From Mycobacterium sp. ACS4331 (GTDB taxonomy: Bacteria; Actinomycetota; Actinomycetes; Mycobacteriales; Mycobacteriaceae), in the NCBI RefSeq assembly GCF_001667265.1, contig NZ_LZHW01000074.1, positions 1 to 44,733 on the forward strand: 44,733 nucleotides of DNA, read 5' to 3'. The position numbers and the translations under genes are program-made. This document shows positions 19,441 to 27,882 of the stretch, one piece after another. Within the stretch, counting starts at the first letter, position 1; each line of letters starts with the position of its first letter. The notes beneath the pieces are model-generated. The model was given only the letters and a program-made list of their open reading frames with translations. It ran no database searches and was not told where the DNA came from.

Positions 19441-20984
19441 CGGGTCTCCGTCCCAGCGTTGCTGGTGTAGGCGGTCAGCGCGTCCGCTTTGGACAGCGCG
19501 GGGCCGGGCGCGAACAGCGACAGCACTGACCACGGAATGTCGGCGGGTGGCGGGGTCAGGCCCAGCGCCGCAACGGTCTTCGCGAGTTCCTCGGCGTTGT
19601 CGGCTTCGATGCCGTACCGCACGCCGGTGTCGGCGATCCAGAACAGCGAACCGGCGATCGGCGACTCCGGTTCCTGCCCCACGGTCTGGGTCAGGTATCC
19701 GGTGCCGACGGGCAGCGCGACTCGGGCCGCTGTGGCCGCACCGCCGGCCAACAGGTCCAGCGGACGGACACCGTCGGCGATGGGCAGCGCGGCACCCGAC
19801 AGCAGGGTCAACGAACTGGTGCTGGCGTCTGCGGCCTTGGTCCAGCGCACGCAGCTGATCGGTGCCGCCGCGGGATCGACGAGCGTCAGCTGCTGCGCCG
19901 GGTAGCTCGCGGTGTCGAGCAGGCGGGACTCAGGCAGCTTCGCGATCTCATCGGGGTCCAGCCGCGGCGGCTGGTCGAGGCCGTGCGAATTGGTGTTGCG
20001 CAGCAGAGCGGCCAGGACCGGTGAGACGGGCTGCAGCCCGTCGGGCAGCACGGCGTAGTGCAGCACTGAGCCGTCGGTGCCGTATGCGATCACGACCGCA
20101 CCAACGGGTGCGGGCACGGGCAGCGGGAATCCCGCAGGCCCACCGGCCTGGGGAATCACCGGTGCCCGCAACGGCTGGCCTTCCGGGATCGCATTGAACA
20201 GGCCCGCCGAGATCGGCCGTGGCGCAGGGAGGTTCGCGCTCAGGCCGAGCGCGGATGTGACGGCACGGTCGGTCAGGTCGATGGGGCTTCGGCGGCCCTC
20301 CCACAGCAGCCATGCACCGCCGCCGGAGGACACCAGGATGGCGTGGTCGGCGGCCAGTGTCGCGGCCCGTTCGCTGCCCTCGGCGGGCGCACCGGCGATG
20401 ACGGTCACCCCGGGGTCGGTGGAGCCGACGCCGTCGCACACCGTCCAGTCGCCGTCGCGGGAGGCGTTCTGCACCATGCGTTCGGGTGCCCCGGCGATGC
20501 CGATCATCGCCCCGCGCGGCAGTTCGTCGAGCTGTGCGCTGCGGACCGCGGTCGGTTTGTCGGCCGCACCGGCGATCAGGCGTGCCGAGGTGAGGTTGAG
20601 AACGGGATGAACCTTCCCGTTCACCTGGACGTAGAGGGCCGAGCTGTCGCGGTCGGCCAGGATCACGCTGCTGCCCACCGTGCCGCCGGGGCGAATCCAG
20701 GAGAAGATCAGGCAGCCAAGCAGTCCCGTGACCACGATCAGGGCACCGAGGATCACCCCCCGAGTCTGGGTGCGCAGTGGGTCGACCAGCATGCGGGTGT
20801 CATGCAGCGCCACCCCGGACGCCAGCCTGCGCATCACGAAGCGCCAGCCCGTCACCTGATGTCGGGTGACGAAGCCGCGCCGATAGGTGACCGCGTCGAG
20901 GTTGGTGTTCTCCGGGGTGCGCGAGGCGAAGGACCGCCGTTCGGAGTCCTCGGCGCTGCCGTCACGCCGCTTGTCGTCGCTCAT
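19437..20984 (-). CDS. eccB3: ESX-3 membrane component EccB3
   Basis: EccB has one membrane helix and a large periplasmic domain and links the subunits of the ESX complex. The 515-residue product has a charged cytosolic N-terminus containing the typical [20 protein letters not shown], a membrane helix (about 75-97, [21 protein letters not shown]) and the periplasmic R-repeat domain. The start overlaps the eccA3 stop by four bases (20981-20984). Confidence 0.96.
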   Translation of the reverse strand: MSDDKRRDGSAEDSERRSFASRTPENTNLDAVTYRRGFVTRHQVTGWRFVMRRLASGVALHDTRMLVDPLRTQTRGVILGALIVVTGLLGCLIFSWIRPGGTVGSSVILADRDSSALYVQVNGKVHPVLNLTSARLIAGAADKPTAVRSAQLDELPRGAMIGIAGAPERMVQNASRDGDWTVCDGVGSTDPGVTVIAGAPAEGSERAATLAADHAILVSSGGGAWLLWEGRRSPIDLTDRAVTSALGLSANLPAPRPISAGLFNAIPEGQPLRAPVIPQAGGPAGFPLPVPAPVGAVVIAYGTDGSVLHYAVLPDGLQPVSPVLAALLRNTNSHGLDQPPRLDPDEIAKLPESRLLDTASYPAQQLTLVDPAAAPISCVRWTKAADASTSSLTLLSGAALPIADGVRPLDLLAGGAATAARVALPVGTGYLTQTVGQEPESPIAGSLFWIADTGVRYGIEADNAEELAKTVAALGLTPPPADIPWSVLSLFAPGPALSKADALTAYTSNAGTETR

Positions 20985-22825
20985 GCGGGCACCGACAGTC
21001 CCAGGCCGCGAAGCAGCGGCGCCACAGCCTTGCCCACATCACCGGCGGTGATCGTCATCAGCTCCTCGTCAGAGAACGAATTTGTACCCGCGGCCTCGGA
21101 GTGGTCGAGGCGGAACTCGCGCTCCTCCTCCGACCGCTCGACCACGTTGCGGACGAATCGGCCGTTGCCGGCGATGTCCAGGCTGCGGCGGTCCACACCG
21201 TTGGCGTCGGGCATCATCGCCGAGGCCAGGTGGGTGAACAGCTTCTCAAGGTCAGCCCGGGCCGCATCCTCGAACACGCTGTCGCGCTGCTGTGCCATGG
21301 AATTGGCGATCTCGACCAGTTCCGAGGGCGTGTACGACGGGAAGTCGATGCTGCGCGTGAAACGGGAGCGCAGGCCCTCGTTGGTGTCCAGGAACCGGTC
21401 GAGGTCAGCGCGGTAACCCGCGATGATCACCACGAGGCGGTCGCGATCGTTCTCCATGCGCGCCAGCAGTGTGTCGATCGCGACGAGACCGAAGTCATTC
21501 TTGGCGCCCGTGGCGACCAGGGCGTAGGCCTCATCGAGGAACAGCACACCGTCGAGTGCGCTGTCGATGATCGCGTTGGTCTTGGCCTCGGTCTCGCCGA
21601 TGTGCTGTCCGATCAGGTCGGCACGGTGCACCTCGCGGACGTTCTCCTTCTTCAACAGCCCCAGGCCGCAGTAGATCTTGGCGACCACGCGCGCGATCGT
21701 GGTCTTACCGGTTCCGGGCGGGCCCGCGAACACCAGGTGATGCGAACGCTGCGCGACGGCCAGGCCCCGTTCCTGACGCAGCAGGGCCATCGCGACCGAA
21801 GACTTGAGCCGCGACACCTGATCCTTGACCTCATCGAGACCGATGAACTCACCCAACTGCTGCTCGGCCTCGGCCAGCAGCGTGGCCTTGCGCTCATGTG
21901 CGCCCGGGTCGATGAAGTCGGCGTCGCTGGGCTCGGTCTCGGGGTCCCAGGGATCTGTGCGGGCCTCGATCCGGGCGGCCGACGTCGTGACGATCCCGAA
22001 GGACGGATCCGACAGGGCCTCGGCGACCTGCTCGTTCTCGGGATTGGCCGCATACAGATCCTGCAGGACCTCGGACGCGGTCTCCTCGTCACCGTGCGCG
22101 CGCAACGCCAGCGCCTTGGCCAGCGAGCCGTCGACGACCGCGACCGCGATCGGACCGTTGGGGTCCTCGAGGTAAGACAGCGCGGGCGCGAACATGCCCA
22201 ACCGGGCCAGCGCGGTGCCCAGGGCGATCTTCACGGCGTGCGCGAAGACCGCGTCGAGGTCCTTGTCGTTGACGATCGGGGTGAGCAGCTTGACGACGTC
22301 CGACCAGCGCTGCGCGCGATAGTGGATCGCGGCGGCGACCCAGCGCGCGTCGTGCCAGCCGGCGCGCCGGGACCGGATCTCCGAGACGATCGCGTCGGCG
22401 TCGGCCGGGCGGCCGGCGGCGGCCAACGCCGCGGCATGGGCCAGCCGGAAGTCGTCGGGTCCGGTCGCGCGCAACTGCAGGTACAGGCCGGTGTCATAGA
22501 TGAAGCCCAGCGCCGCGGACTCCAGTTCGATACGGCGCTGCAGCAGGCCCGCGGTGGGCAGTGTGTCCGCTATCGCCTGGAGGACCGGCACCGAGGTGTC
22601 GCCCGCGGCGGCGAGGCCGGTCCATGCATCGCACTGCTGATGCGCGACCCGGGTCAACGCGGCAAAGCCGGACCGGGCCGCGGCGAGGTCCGCGGGCCGT
22701 CTGCGGTCATAGACCGTCAGGCCGAGCGCTTTGCAGCACGTCGCGAAGCGGCTGACCACGTCATCGTCAACCCGAGCGGCGGCCAGCGCCGTGAGCACAT
22801 CAGTGCCGTTGTCTGCGGTACCCAT
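20981..22825 (-). CDS. eccA3: ESX-3 cytosolic AAA+ ATPase EccA3
   Basis: EccA proteins are CbxX/CfqX-type AAA+ ATPases that assist substrate export. The product (614 residues) has a helical TPR-like N-terminal domain (about 1-280) and a C-terminal AAA+ domain with Walker A GPPGTGKTT (about 368-376) and Walker B VLFLDEAYAL (about 427). ATG 22825 is preferred over ATG 22831 because AGGA is seven bases upstream of it; from 22831 there would be no spacing. It is the first gene of the operon, about 80 bases behind the predicted transcription start. Confidence 0.96.
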   Translation of the reverse strand: MGTADNGTDVLTALAAARVDDDVVSRFATCCKALGLTVYDRRRPADLAAARSGFAALTRVAHQQCDAWTGLAAAGDTSVPVLQAIADTLPTAGLLQRRIELESAALGFIYDTGLYLQLRATGPDDFRLAHAAALAAAGRPADADAIVSEIRSRRAGWHDARWVAAAIHYRAQRWSDVVKLLTPIVNDKDLDAVFAHAVKIALGTALARLGMFAPALSYLEDPNGPIAVAVVDGSLAKALALRAHGDEETASEVLQDLYAANPENEQVAEALSDPSFGIVTTSAARIEARTDPWDPETEPSDADFIDPGAHERKATLLAEAEQQLGEFIGLDEVKDQVSRLKSSVAMALLRQERGLAVAQRSHHLVFAGPPGTGKTTIARVVAKIYCGLGLLKKENVREVHRADLIGQHIGETEAKTNAIIDSALDGVLFLDEAYALVATGAKNDFGLVAIDTLLARMENDRDRLVVIIAGYRADLDRFLDTNEGLRSRFTRSIDFPSYTPSELVEIANSMAQQRDSVFEDAARADLEKLFTHLASAMMPDANGVDRRSLDIAGNGRFVRNVVERSEEEREFRLDHSEAAGTNSFSDEELMTITAGDVGKAVAPLLRGLGLSVPA

Positions 22826-22911
22826 AGTCATTCCTGCGGGCGCAGCAAGGCCGCTCCCACCCCGTCTCCTCGACTAGTACACGGCGTTAACTTGTTCACG
22901 CCAACTTGCAG

Positions 22912-22940
22912 AAGTTAGCATTGCATAAGCTAACTGTCGA
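22912..22940 (-). promoter_or_regulatory. Candidate ESX-3 operon promoter
   Basis: On the minus strand a TCGACA -35-like hexamer (22940-22935) is followed, after a 17-base spacer, by TAACTT (22917-22912), which fits the TANNNT -10 pattern. The predicted start would give a leader of about 80 bases before eccA3. No transcript data were available. Confidence 0.5.
22914..22934. promoter_or_regulatory. IdeR-box-like palindrome upstream of eccA3
   Basis: Arms GTTAGC (22914-22919) and GCTAAC (22929-22934) are perfect inverted repeats around nine bases. The 19-base core at 22915-22933 matches the known mycobacterial IdeR consensus (TTAGGTTAGGCTAACCTAA) at 13 of 19 positions by my count, including both outer TTAG/CTAA half-sites. 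It fills the spacer between the predicted -35 and -10, a position expected for repression by iron-loaded IdeR. ESX-3 of M. smegmatis is known to be iron/IdeR-regulated. Confidence 0.6.
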
Positions 22941-22942
22941 GG

Positions 22943-22972
22943 CTTCCCCTGGGGCGGGACCAACCCGGGAAG
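22943..22972 (-). terminator. Hairpin just after the methyltransferase stop
   Basis: CTTCCC (22943-22948) and GGGAAG (22967-22972) form a six-base stem, with an inner GGG/CCC pair. It lies between the methyltransferase stop and the ESX-3 promoter. There is no T tract, so termination is only suggested. Confidence 0.3.
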
Positions 22973-22974
22973 TT

Positions 22975-23871
22975 CTACCGCTTTATGGCCTTGACCAGGG
23001 TGTTCGCGTTGATCATCGACTCGGCCTGAGAACCCGCCGGCGGCAGCGACCGACCCAGCCCTCTCAGGAGTTCGGCCAGTGGCGTGCGCGCCGCATCCCA
23101 CCCGTGCGCGCCGAACCACTCGTCGGCGTCGGCGAACTTCTCGTTGTAGACGAGCGTGAAGAACGCCGCATCTCCGCCCGCGGCGAGTTCGGCGGCCTTG
23201 GCGGCCTCGAACGCGGGAGCGGGCATGGGTTGGCCCTCCTCGATCCCCACGTGGCTGCCGGGGGCGGTGAGCGCGTCGATGCCGGCAAACAGTTGGCCCT
23301 GCGCCGTGGCCGGCAGGTAGATCATCAGGCCCTCGGCGACGAAGGCGCTGGGGAGGGCGGGGTCGAACCCGGCGGCGCGCAGTGCGGCGGGCCAGTCGTC
23401 GCGCAGATCCACGGCGACCTCGACGCGGGTGGCCGCGGGGGACTCTCCCCGGGCTTCGAGCACCTCGCGCTTGAAGTCGAGCACCCGAGGTTGGTCCAAC
23501 TCGTAGATCACCGTGCCGTCCGGCCACGGCAATCGGTGGGCCCGCGAGTCCAGGCCCGCGGCAAGGATGACCATCTGCCGCACCCCGTGGGATGCGGCAG
23601 CGGCGAAGAAGTCATCGAACCACCGGGTCCGGGCGCCCTGGAAGTTGACGAAGTGGGTGCCGAAATCCTCAGTGCGAAGCCTGCTCTCGCCCTCAGGGTG
23701 GTCGAGGGCCTCGGCCCACGGCCCGCCCGCCGCCCGACAGAACACCTCGGCGTACGCGTCCACCGCAACCGGATCGGCCTTCTGCGCCTCAAGCGCGCGC
23801 GCCGCCGCGACGAAGAGGGCCGTCGAGCCGACGCTGGTGGTGATGTCCCAGGAGTCGTTGTCAGTCCGCAT
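22975..23871 (-). CDS. Class I SAM-dependent methyltransferase (Rv0281-like, TIGR00027 type)
   Basis: The 298-residue product opens [20 protein letters not shown], typical of the mycobacterial LCMT/TIGR00027 methyltransferase family, with the SAM-site segment [20 protein letters not shown], then [14 protein letters not shown] and [19 protein letters not shown]. Paralogues are numerous in mycobacteria and most substrates are unknown. It lies directly upstream of eccA3 in the same orientation, as Rv0281 does before Rv0282. Separate transcription is likely because an ESX-3 promoter and a hairpin lie between them. Confidence 0.9.
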   Translation of the reverse strand: MRTDNDSWDITTSVGSTALFVAAARALEAQKADPVAVDAYAEVFCRAAGGPWAEALDHPEGESRLRTEDFGTHFVNFQGARTRWFDDFFAAAASHGVRQMVILAAGLDSRAHRLPWPDGTVIYELDQPRVLDFKREVLEARGESPAATRVEVAVDLRDDWPAALRAAGFDPALPSAFVAEGLMIYLPATAQGQLFAGIDALTAPGSHVGIEEGQPMPAPAFEAAKAAELAAGGDAAFFTLVYNEKFADADEWFGAHGWDAARTPLAELLRGLGRSLPPAGSQAESMINANTLVKAIKR

Positions 23872-23879
23872 GCGCGCGG

Positions 23880-23885
23880 ATGCTA
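23880..23885 (-). promoter_or_regulatory. Candidate -10 (TAGCAT) before the methyltransferase
   Basis: On the minus strand TAGCAT ends eight bases before ATG 23871, a spacing that suggests a leaderless or near-leaderless transcript. No ribosome site is visible in the intervening CCGCGCGC. Confidence 0.35.
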
Positions 23886-23907
23886 CGCCCGCAAGCTGAA
23901 GGGTTCG

Positions 23908-24777
23908 TCAGACCAGAGGGCGGCCCGTCCGCACGCGCCAGTCCAGATCCTTGAGCAGGACATTGAACGGGAACTGGCGCGCGACCCTGGGCAGCACGTT
24001 GTTTGCAGTGCGCAGCGCGGCCATCAGTCGGTCGAACCGCTGCTGCCGCTGCGGATCCCACGGCAGCCGCATCTCGTCGCGGAACTTCTGCGGCAGGAAC
24101 CCCGTCGTGACGAGCTGCCAGAAGTCCTCATGCCTGCGCTGCAGCGGACCGGGCAGCCGCATTCCGCGGAGACGGTTGATCGCAATCGGGTGCAGGTACT
24201 CCCGGACCGCGTCGTCGATGTGCACCTTCTCCAGCGATTCGTTCCAGTACCGCTCGAAAGCCGCGCGGTCCTGCGGCCACATCTCCTCGGGCACCTGCAG
24301 CGTCGTCGCCAGGGGCATGCCCTCGCGGTAGTGCCGGTCAGCCGTCTCTTCGTCCATCTCGCCGATGAAGGTGCGATAGACGTCGACGCCGCCCTTGTAG
24401 AGACACGCGCCCACCCACAGTTGGAGGTCCTTGTCGAACGCGTTGTACGCGACCGGGCTCCTGCTGTCCTCGTTGGAGTACACCTGGGCGTGCGCGCGGT
24501 TGACCGCACGCCGGAATGCCGCCTTCTGCTCATCGGTGCCGTTGGTGGCCACCGCAAGGTAGGTGAACGTCGTGCGGGCCCGCTTCACCGGGTGCCGGTC
24601 CACGCGACCGCTCTCGACGCGGCTCTCCATCACGCCGTAGCCGACGGCCGGTTGCGCCAACTGCATGATGACGTTGGCCGGGCCGGCCAGCAGCGCCACT
24701 CCCATCAACCCGTCGTCGATGCTGGCACCTCGACGGGTTCGGCGCGCGGGCGCGGGACGGACATCGCTGATCGTCAT
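23908..24777 (-). CDS. MpaB-type oxygenase family (DUF2236) protein, Rv0276-like
   Basis: The 289-residue protein has the DUF2236/MpaB signature: early GLMGVALLAGPANVIMQLA, then DRHPVKRARTTFTYL and RRAVNRAHAQV, in which conserved His residues could bind a heme or metal, and a later NAFDKDLQLWVGACLY segment. Relatives include latex-clearing protein and mycophenolic acid MpaB, which act on hydrophobic substrates. No substrate can be predicted. It diverges from a TetR regulator across a 74-base gap holding a palindrome, which suggests TetR control. The order matches Rv0275c-Rv0276 in M. tuberculosis. Confidence 0.85.
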   Translation of the reverse strand: MTISDVRPAPARRTRRGASIDDGLMGVALLAGPANVIMQLAQPAVGYGVMESRVESGRVDRHPVKRARTTFTYLAVATNGTDEQKAAFRRAVNRAHAQVYSNEDSRSPVAYNAFDKDLQLWVGACLYKGGVDVYRTFIGEMDEETADRHYREGMPLATTLQVPEEMWPQDRAAFERYWNESLEKVHIDDAVREYLHPIAINRLRGMRLPGPLQRRHEDFWQLVTTGFLPQKFRDEMRLPWDPQRQQRFDRLMAALRTANNVLPRVARQFPFNVLLKDLDWRVRTGRPLV

Positions 24778-24800
24778 TGACGTGACCTGCCTTGAAAAGT

Positions 24801-24816
24801 GATAACGAGTGTTGTC
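24801..24816. promoter_or_regulatory. Candidate TetR operator (imperfect palindrome)
   Basis: GATAAC-GAGT-GTTGTC is an inverted repeat with five of six paired positions matching, located between the divergent DUF2236 and TetR genes. TetR proteins often bind such sites and control both neighbours. Confidence 0.4.
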
Positions 24817-24851
24817 GGAATTTTAGCGCCTGACTGTGATCGAGTGTCAAT

Positions 24852-25508
24852 ATGAGGTCCGTGGCAGAGGCCGGGCATCCAGACAGTGCTGACAGAGCGC
24901 AGCGCCCCTATCGCGGCGTCCAGGCCGGGGAGCGGCTGGCCCGACGCCGCCAGCAGTTGATCGACGCGGGCCTGGATCTGCTCGGGCAGACCGATCCCGA
25001 CGATCTGACGGTGCGCGCCATCTGCACCAGGGCCGGCCTGACGGCGCGATACTTCTACGAGGCATTCGCCGACAAGGACGCGTTCGTGGAGGCGGTGTTC
25101 GACGCTGCCGCCGAGAAGCTGGCGACCACCACGCAGGCCGCCGTGGCCGACGTTGCGCCGGCCGACCAGAACCGCGCCGGCATCACGAGCATCGTGCGGA
25201 CCATCGCCGAGGATCCCCGGATCGGACGGCTGCTGTTCAGCACCGAACTGTCCAACGCGGTGATCCTGCGGATGCGGGCGCAGCGAACCGAGCTGTTCGT
25301 CAACCTCGGCGATCGGCACATCCAGACCGTGCTGCGGGTGGGCGGTAGCAGCAGGCTCAAGGCCACCACCAACTTCGTCCTGGGCGGACTCCGTCAGACC
25401 ATCAGCGCATGGCTCACGGGCGAGGTCGCGATGTCCAGCGAGGAGTTCATCGAACTGCTGGTCGCGATCATCGACGATCTCAACAATCCGCACCTGTTCC
25501 GCGAGTGA
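24852..25508 (+). CDS. TetR-family repressor (Rv0275c-like)
   Basis: The product has 218 residues with an N-terminal helix-turn-helix (LTVRAICTRAGLTARYFYEAF, about residues 56-76) and a helical ligand-binding C-terminal domain. It starts with ATG 24852; GTG 24861 is an alternative and neither has a clear ribosome site. It probably regulates itself and the divergent oxygenase-like gene through the 24801-24816 palindrome. The ligand is unknown. Confidence 0.88.
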   Translation: MRSVAEAGHPDSADRAQRPYRGVQAGERLARRRQQLIDAGLDLLGQTDPDDLTVRAICTRAGLTARYFYEAFADKDAFVEAVFDAAAEKLATTTQAAVADVAPADQNRAGITSIVRTIAEDPRIGRLLFSTELSNAVILRMRAQRTELFVNLGDRHIQTVLRVGGSSRLKATTNFVLGGLRQTISAWLTGEVAMSSEEFIELLVAIIDDLNNPHLFRE

Positions 25509-25517
25509 GACCCGCGA

Positions 25518-26090
25518 TCAGGGGGTCGGCACGCGCCTGTCCGCCGCCGTGCGCGGCACCGTCCCAGTGTCCGACTCGGTGAACTCCTTGGTCCAGCAGG
25601 CGAACTCGAGCGTGATGCCGTCGGGATCGGTGAAGTAGAAGGACCGCACATAGACGCCGGGGTGGAGGTGCCGGGCCACCTGGGCCGGGCTCTCGTCGTG
25701 ATTCAGCACCGGACCGACGCGCACCCCCTTGTCCTTGAGCTTCTGCCGGTAGGCGTCGAACTGCTCCTCGGGAACATGGAACGCCAGGTGATTCATGGTG
25801 CTCACGGCGCTGACGATCTCACCGAGACCGGGCAGCGCGTCGGGCGACGAGACGCCGGGCACCCGGTCGGGCGCGTCGGCGAACCAGAAGAACGCCACGC
25901 ACGCACCGCCCCCGGCATCGAAGAAGAAGTGCTGCCCCATGCCGTTCGGCAGATCCAGGGATTTGATCAGCGGCATTCCCAGCACACCGCTGTAGAAGTC
26001 GACCGTGCGCTGCATGTCCGCGCACACCAGGGCGACGTGATTGATGCCGCCCAGTTCGAACTCGGTGTTGACGTTCCGCGGCTTGATCAT
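25518..26090 (-). CDS. Glyoxalase/VOC-superfamily dioxygenase-like protein (Rv0274-like)
   Basis: The 190-residue protein holds two beta-alpha-beta-beta-beta modules. Metal-ligand candidates are His in GINHVALVCAD, His in MNHLAFHVPEE and Glu in GITLEFACW. VOC enzymes include glyoxalases, extradiol dioxygenases and isomerases; the exact reaction is not evident. It is divergent from a TetR gene across a 59-base gap containing a perfect inverted repeat, suggesting co-regulation. Confidence 0.87.
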   Translation of the reverse strand: MIKPRNVNTEFELGGINHVALVCADMQRTVDFYSGVLGMPLIKSLDLPNGMGQHFFFDAGGGACVAFFWFADAPDRVPGVSSPDALPGLGEIVSAVSTMNHLAFHVPEEQFDAYRQKLKDKGVRVGPVLNHDESPAQVARHLHPGVYVRSFYFTDPDGITLEFACWTKEFTESDTGTVPRTAADRRVPTP

Positions 26091-26093
26091 AAC

Positions 26094-26115
26094 CTGAATG
26101 TAACATCAGATTCAG
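26094..26115. promoter_or_regulatory. Palindromic operator with overlapping divergent -10 elements
   Basis: CTGAAT (26094-26099) and ATTCAG (26110-26115) are perfect six-base inverted arms. Inside or across it lie TACATT on the minus strand (26102-26097), six bases before the VOC ATG, and TAACAT on the plus strand (26101-26106), about 37 bases before the predicted leader end of the TetR gene. A TetR dimer here could block both promoters. Confidence 0.5.
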
Positions 26116-26149
26116 TTCTGACCAATGGCCGAAGACGAGGAGTTCCGGC

Positions 26150-26764
26150 GTGACCCAACCGACGCGGCGCGGGCGTGCGACGCAGGCCGCCATCGACGAC
26201 GCCGCACGCGCCGTGATCGCCCGCAAGGGGATCCTGGCCGCGACCGTCGCCGACATCGCCGCCGAGGCCGGACGTTCCCCGGCGTCCTTCTACAACTATT
26301 ACGACTCCAAAGAGGCCATGGTCCGCGCCTGGGCGGTGCGCTTCCGCGACGAGGCGGGGGACCGCGCGCAGACGGTGATCCGCCACGGGCTCTCCGACCG
26401 CGAACGGGTTCGCGAAGCCACCGCGGCCCACTGGCACACCTACCGTCATCGCCTCGCCGAGATGGTCAGCGTCTCCCAACTCGCGATGATCAATGCCGAC
26501 TTCGCCGAACACTGGGCCCAGATGTGTGAGATCCCGCTGCGGTTCATCACGGAGATGGTCAAGCGCGCGCAACGGCTGGGGCACTGCCCCGACGACGACC
26601 CGCACCTGATGGCGTCCGCGATCGTCTCGATGCTCAACCAGTTCTGCTACGTCCAGTTGGCGGGCCGAAACGGGCGGGCAGCGTCCGACGTCGATGACGA
26701 AGCGTGCATCAGGACGCTGTCGAACATCTTCTACCGCGCCATCTTCAGCAAGGAGGACCCGTGA
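26150..26764 (+). CDS. TetR-family repressor (Rv0273c-like)
   Basis: The 204-residue protein has a canonical N-terminal HTH (ATVADIAAEAGRSPASFYNYY) followed by a helical ligand domain. GTG 26150 has GAGGAG seven bases upstream (26137-26142). Its stop overlaps the next GTG (GTGA), so it is translationally coupled to the hydrolase gene. It probably represses this operon and the divergent VOC gene through the 26094-26115 palindrome. Confidence 0.9.
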   Translation: MTQPTRRGRATQAAIDDAARAVIARKGILAATVADIAAEAGRSPASFYNYYDSKEAMVRAWAVRFRDEAGDRAQTVIRHGLSDRERVREATAAHWHTYRHRLAEMVSVSQLAMINADFAEHWAQMCEIPLRFITEMVKRAQRLGHCPDDDPHLMASAIVSMLNQFCYVQLAGRNGRAASDVDDEACIRTLSNIFYRAIFSKEDP

Positions 26765-27882
26765 CGGCCACCCCCGAGATCATCCGTGAATTCGTCGGCC
26801 TGGACTCCCCGACGGCGGGACGCGCGGGTGCCGGCGGCCACCCCTGCCAAGGCCTCTACCACCGACCCGCCGGCCGATGGCCCAAGGTGGCGATGATCGC
26901 CACGCACTATCAGATCGACTTCTCCGAGCACTATCTGGCCGAGTACATGGCCGCGCGCGGGGTCGGCTTTCTGGGCTGGAACACCCGGTTCCGCGGCTTC
27001 GAGACCAACTTCCTGCTCGACCACGCACTGGTCGACATCGGCGTCGGCGTGCGTTGGCTGCGTGAGGTGGCGAAAGCGGAAACCGTTGTTCTGCTGGGAA
27101 ACTCCGGCGGAGGATCGCTGATGGCCGCCTACCAGTCCCAGGCCGTCGACCCCAATGTCAGGCCACTGCAGGGGATGCGCCCCGCGGCCGGACTCGACGA
27201 TCTGCCCGCCGCCGACGCCTACGTCGCCAGCGCCGCCCATCCCGGCCGCCCCGAGGTGCTGACCGCGTGGATGGACGGCGCCGTCGTCGATGAGGCCGAC
27301 CCCGTGGCCACCGCACCCGACCTGGACCTGTTCGGCGGCCACCACGGCCCGCCCTTCTCCCCCGACTTCGTGGCGCGCTACCGCCGGGCTCAGGTGGCCC
27401 GCAACGAGGCCATCACCGACTGGGTCGAGGCCGAACTGAAGCGCGTGCGCGCCGCCGGGTTCTCCGACCGCCCGTTCACCGTGATGCGGACCTGGGCCGA
27501 CCCGCGCATGGTGGATCCGACGATCGAGCCGACCAATCGCACGCCTAACCTGTGCTACGCGGGCGAACCGGTCCGGGCCAACCGGTCGGCCCGCGGCATC
27601 GCAGCGGCCTGCACCCTGCGCAACTGGATCGGCATGTGGAGTCTGCGGCACGCCCAGACTCGCGCCGAACCCCATCTGGCGCGCATCACATGTCCGGCCC
27701 TCGTCATCAACGCGACGCAGGACACCGGAGTGTTCCCGTCCGATGCCGAACGCATCTTCACCGCGCTGGCCAGCACCGACAAGACATCGGTGGCCATCGA
27801 CTCCGACCACTACTTCACAACCCCGGGTGCCCGCGATCAGCAGGCGGATACCATCGCGGAATGGCTGACGATAAGGCGATAA
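26761..27882 (+). CDS. Alpha/beta-fold hydrolase (Rv0272c-like)
   Basis: The 373-residue product carries the nucleophile elbow GNSGGG (Ser about 115), an acid candidate in LVINATQDTGVFPSDAER and a C-terminal His in DSDHYFT. It has a hydrolase core with an inserted lid region (about 130-270). GTG 26761 overlaps the TetR stop; an in-frame extension upstream lies inside TetR. Its 3' end overlaps the 2-hydroxyacid dehydrogenase start by 22 bases. A thioesterase, esterase or C-C hydrolase role in acid catabolism would fit the neighbours but is inferred. Confidence 0.85.
   Translation: MTATPEIIREFVGLDSPTAGRAGAGGHPCQGLYHRPAGRWPKVAMIATHYQIDFSEHYLAEYMAARGVGFLGWNTRFRGFETNFLLDHALVDIGVGVRWLREVAKAETVVLLGNSGGGSLMAAYQSQAVDPNVRPLQGMRPAAGLDDLPAADAYVASAAHPGRPEVLTAWMDGAVVDEADPVATAPDLDLFGGHHGPPFSPDFVARYRRAQVARNEAITDWVEAELKRVRAAGFSDRPFTVMRTWADPRMVDPTIEPTNRTPNLCYAGEPVRANRSARGIAAACTLRNWIGMWSLRHAQTRAEPHLARITCPALVINATQDTGVFPSDAERIFTALASTDKTSVAIDSDHYFTTPGARDQQADTIAEWLTIRR

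Noticed and set aside
22861..22934. Zur-box search upstream of eccA3
   Set aside because: No TGA..TCA-rich palindrome of the mycobacterial Zur type was found; only the IdeR-like palindrome and the short AACTT/AAGTT repeat are present.
21101..24780. Long plus-strand frames of 605 and 624 codons
   Set aside because: Antisense shadows of eccA3, the methyltransferase and the DUF2236 gene; no domain and implausible composition.
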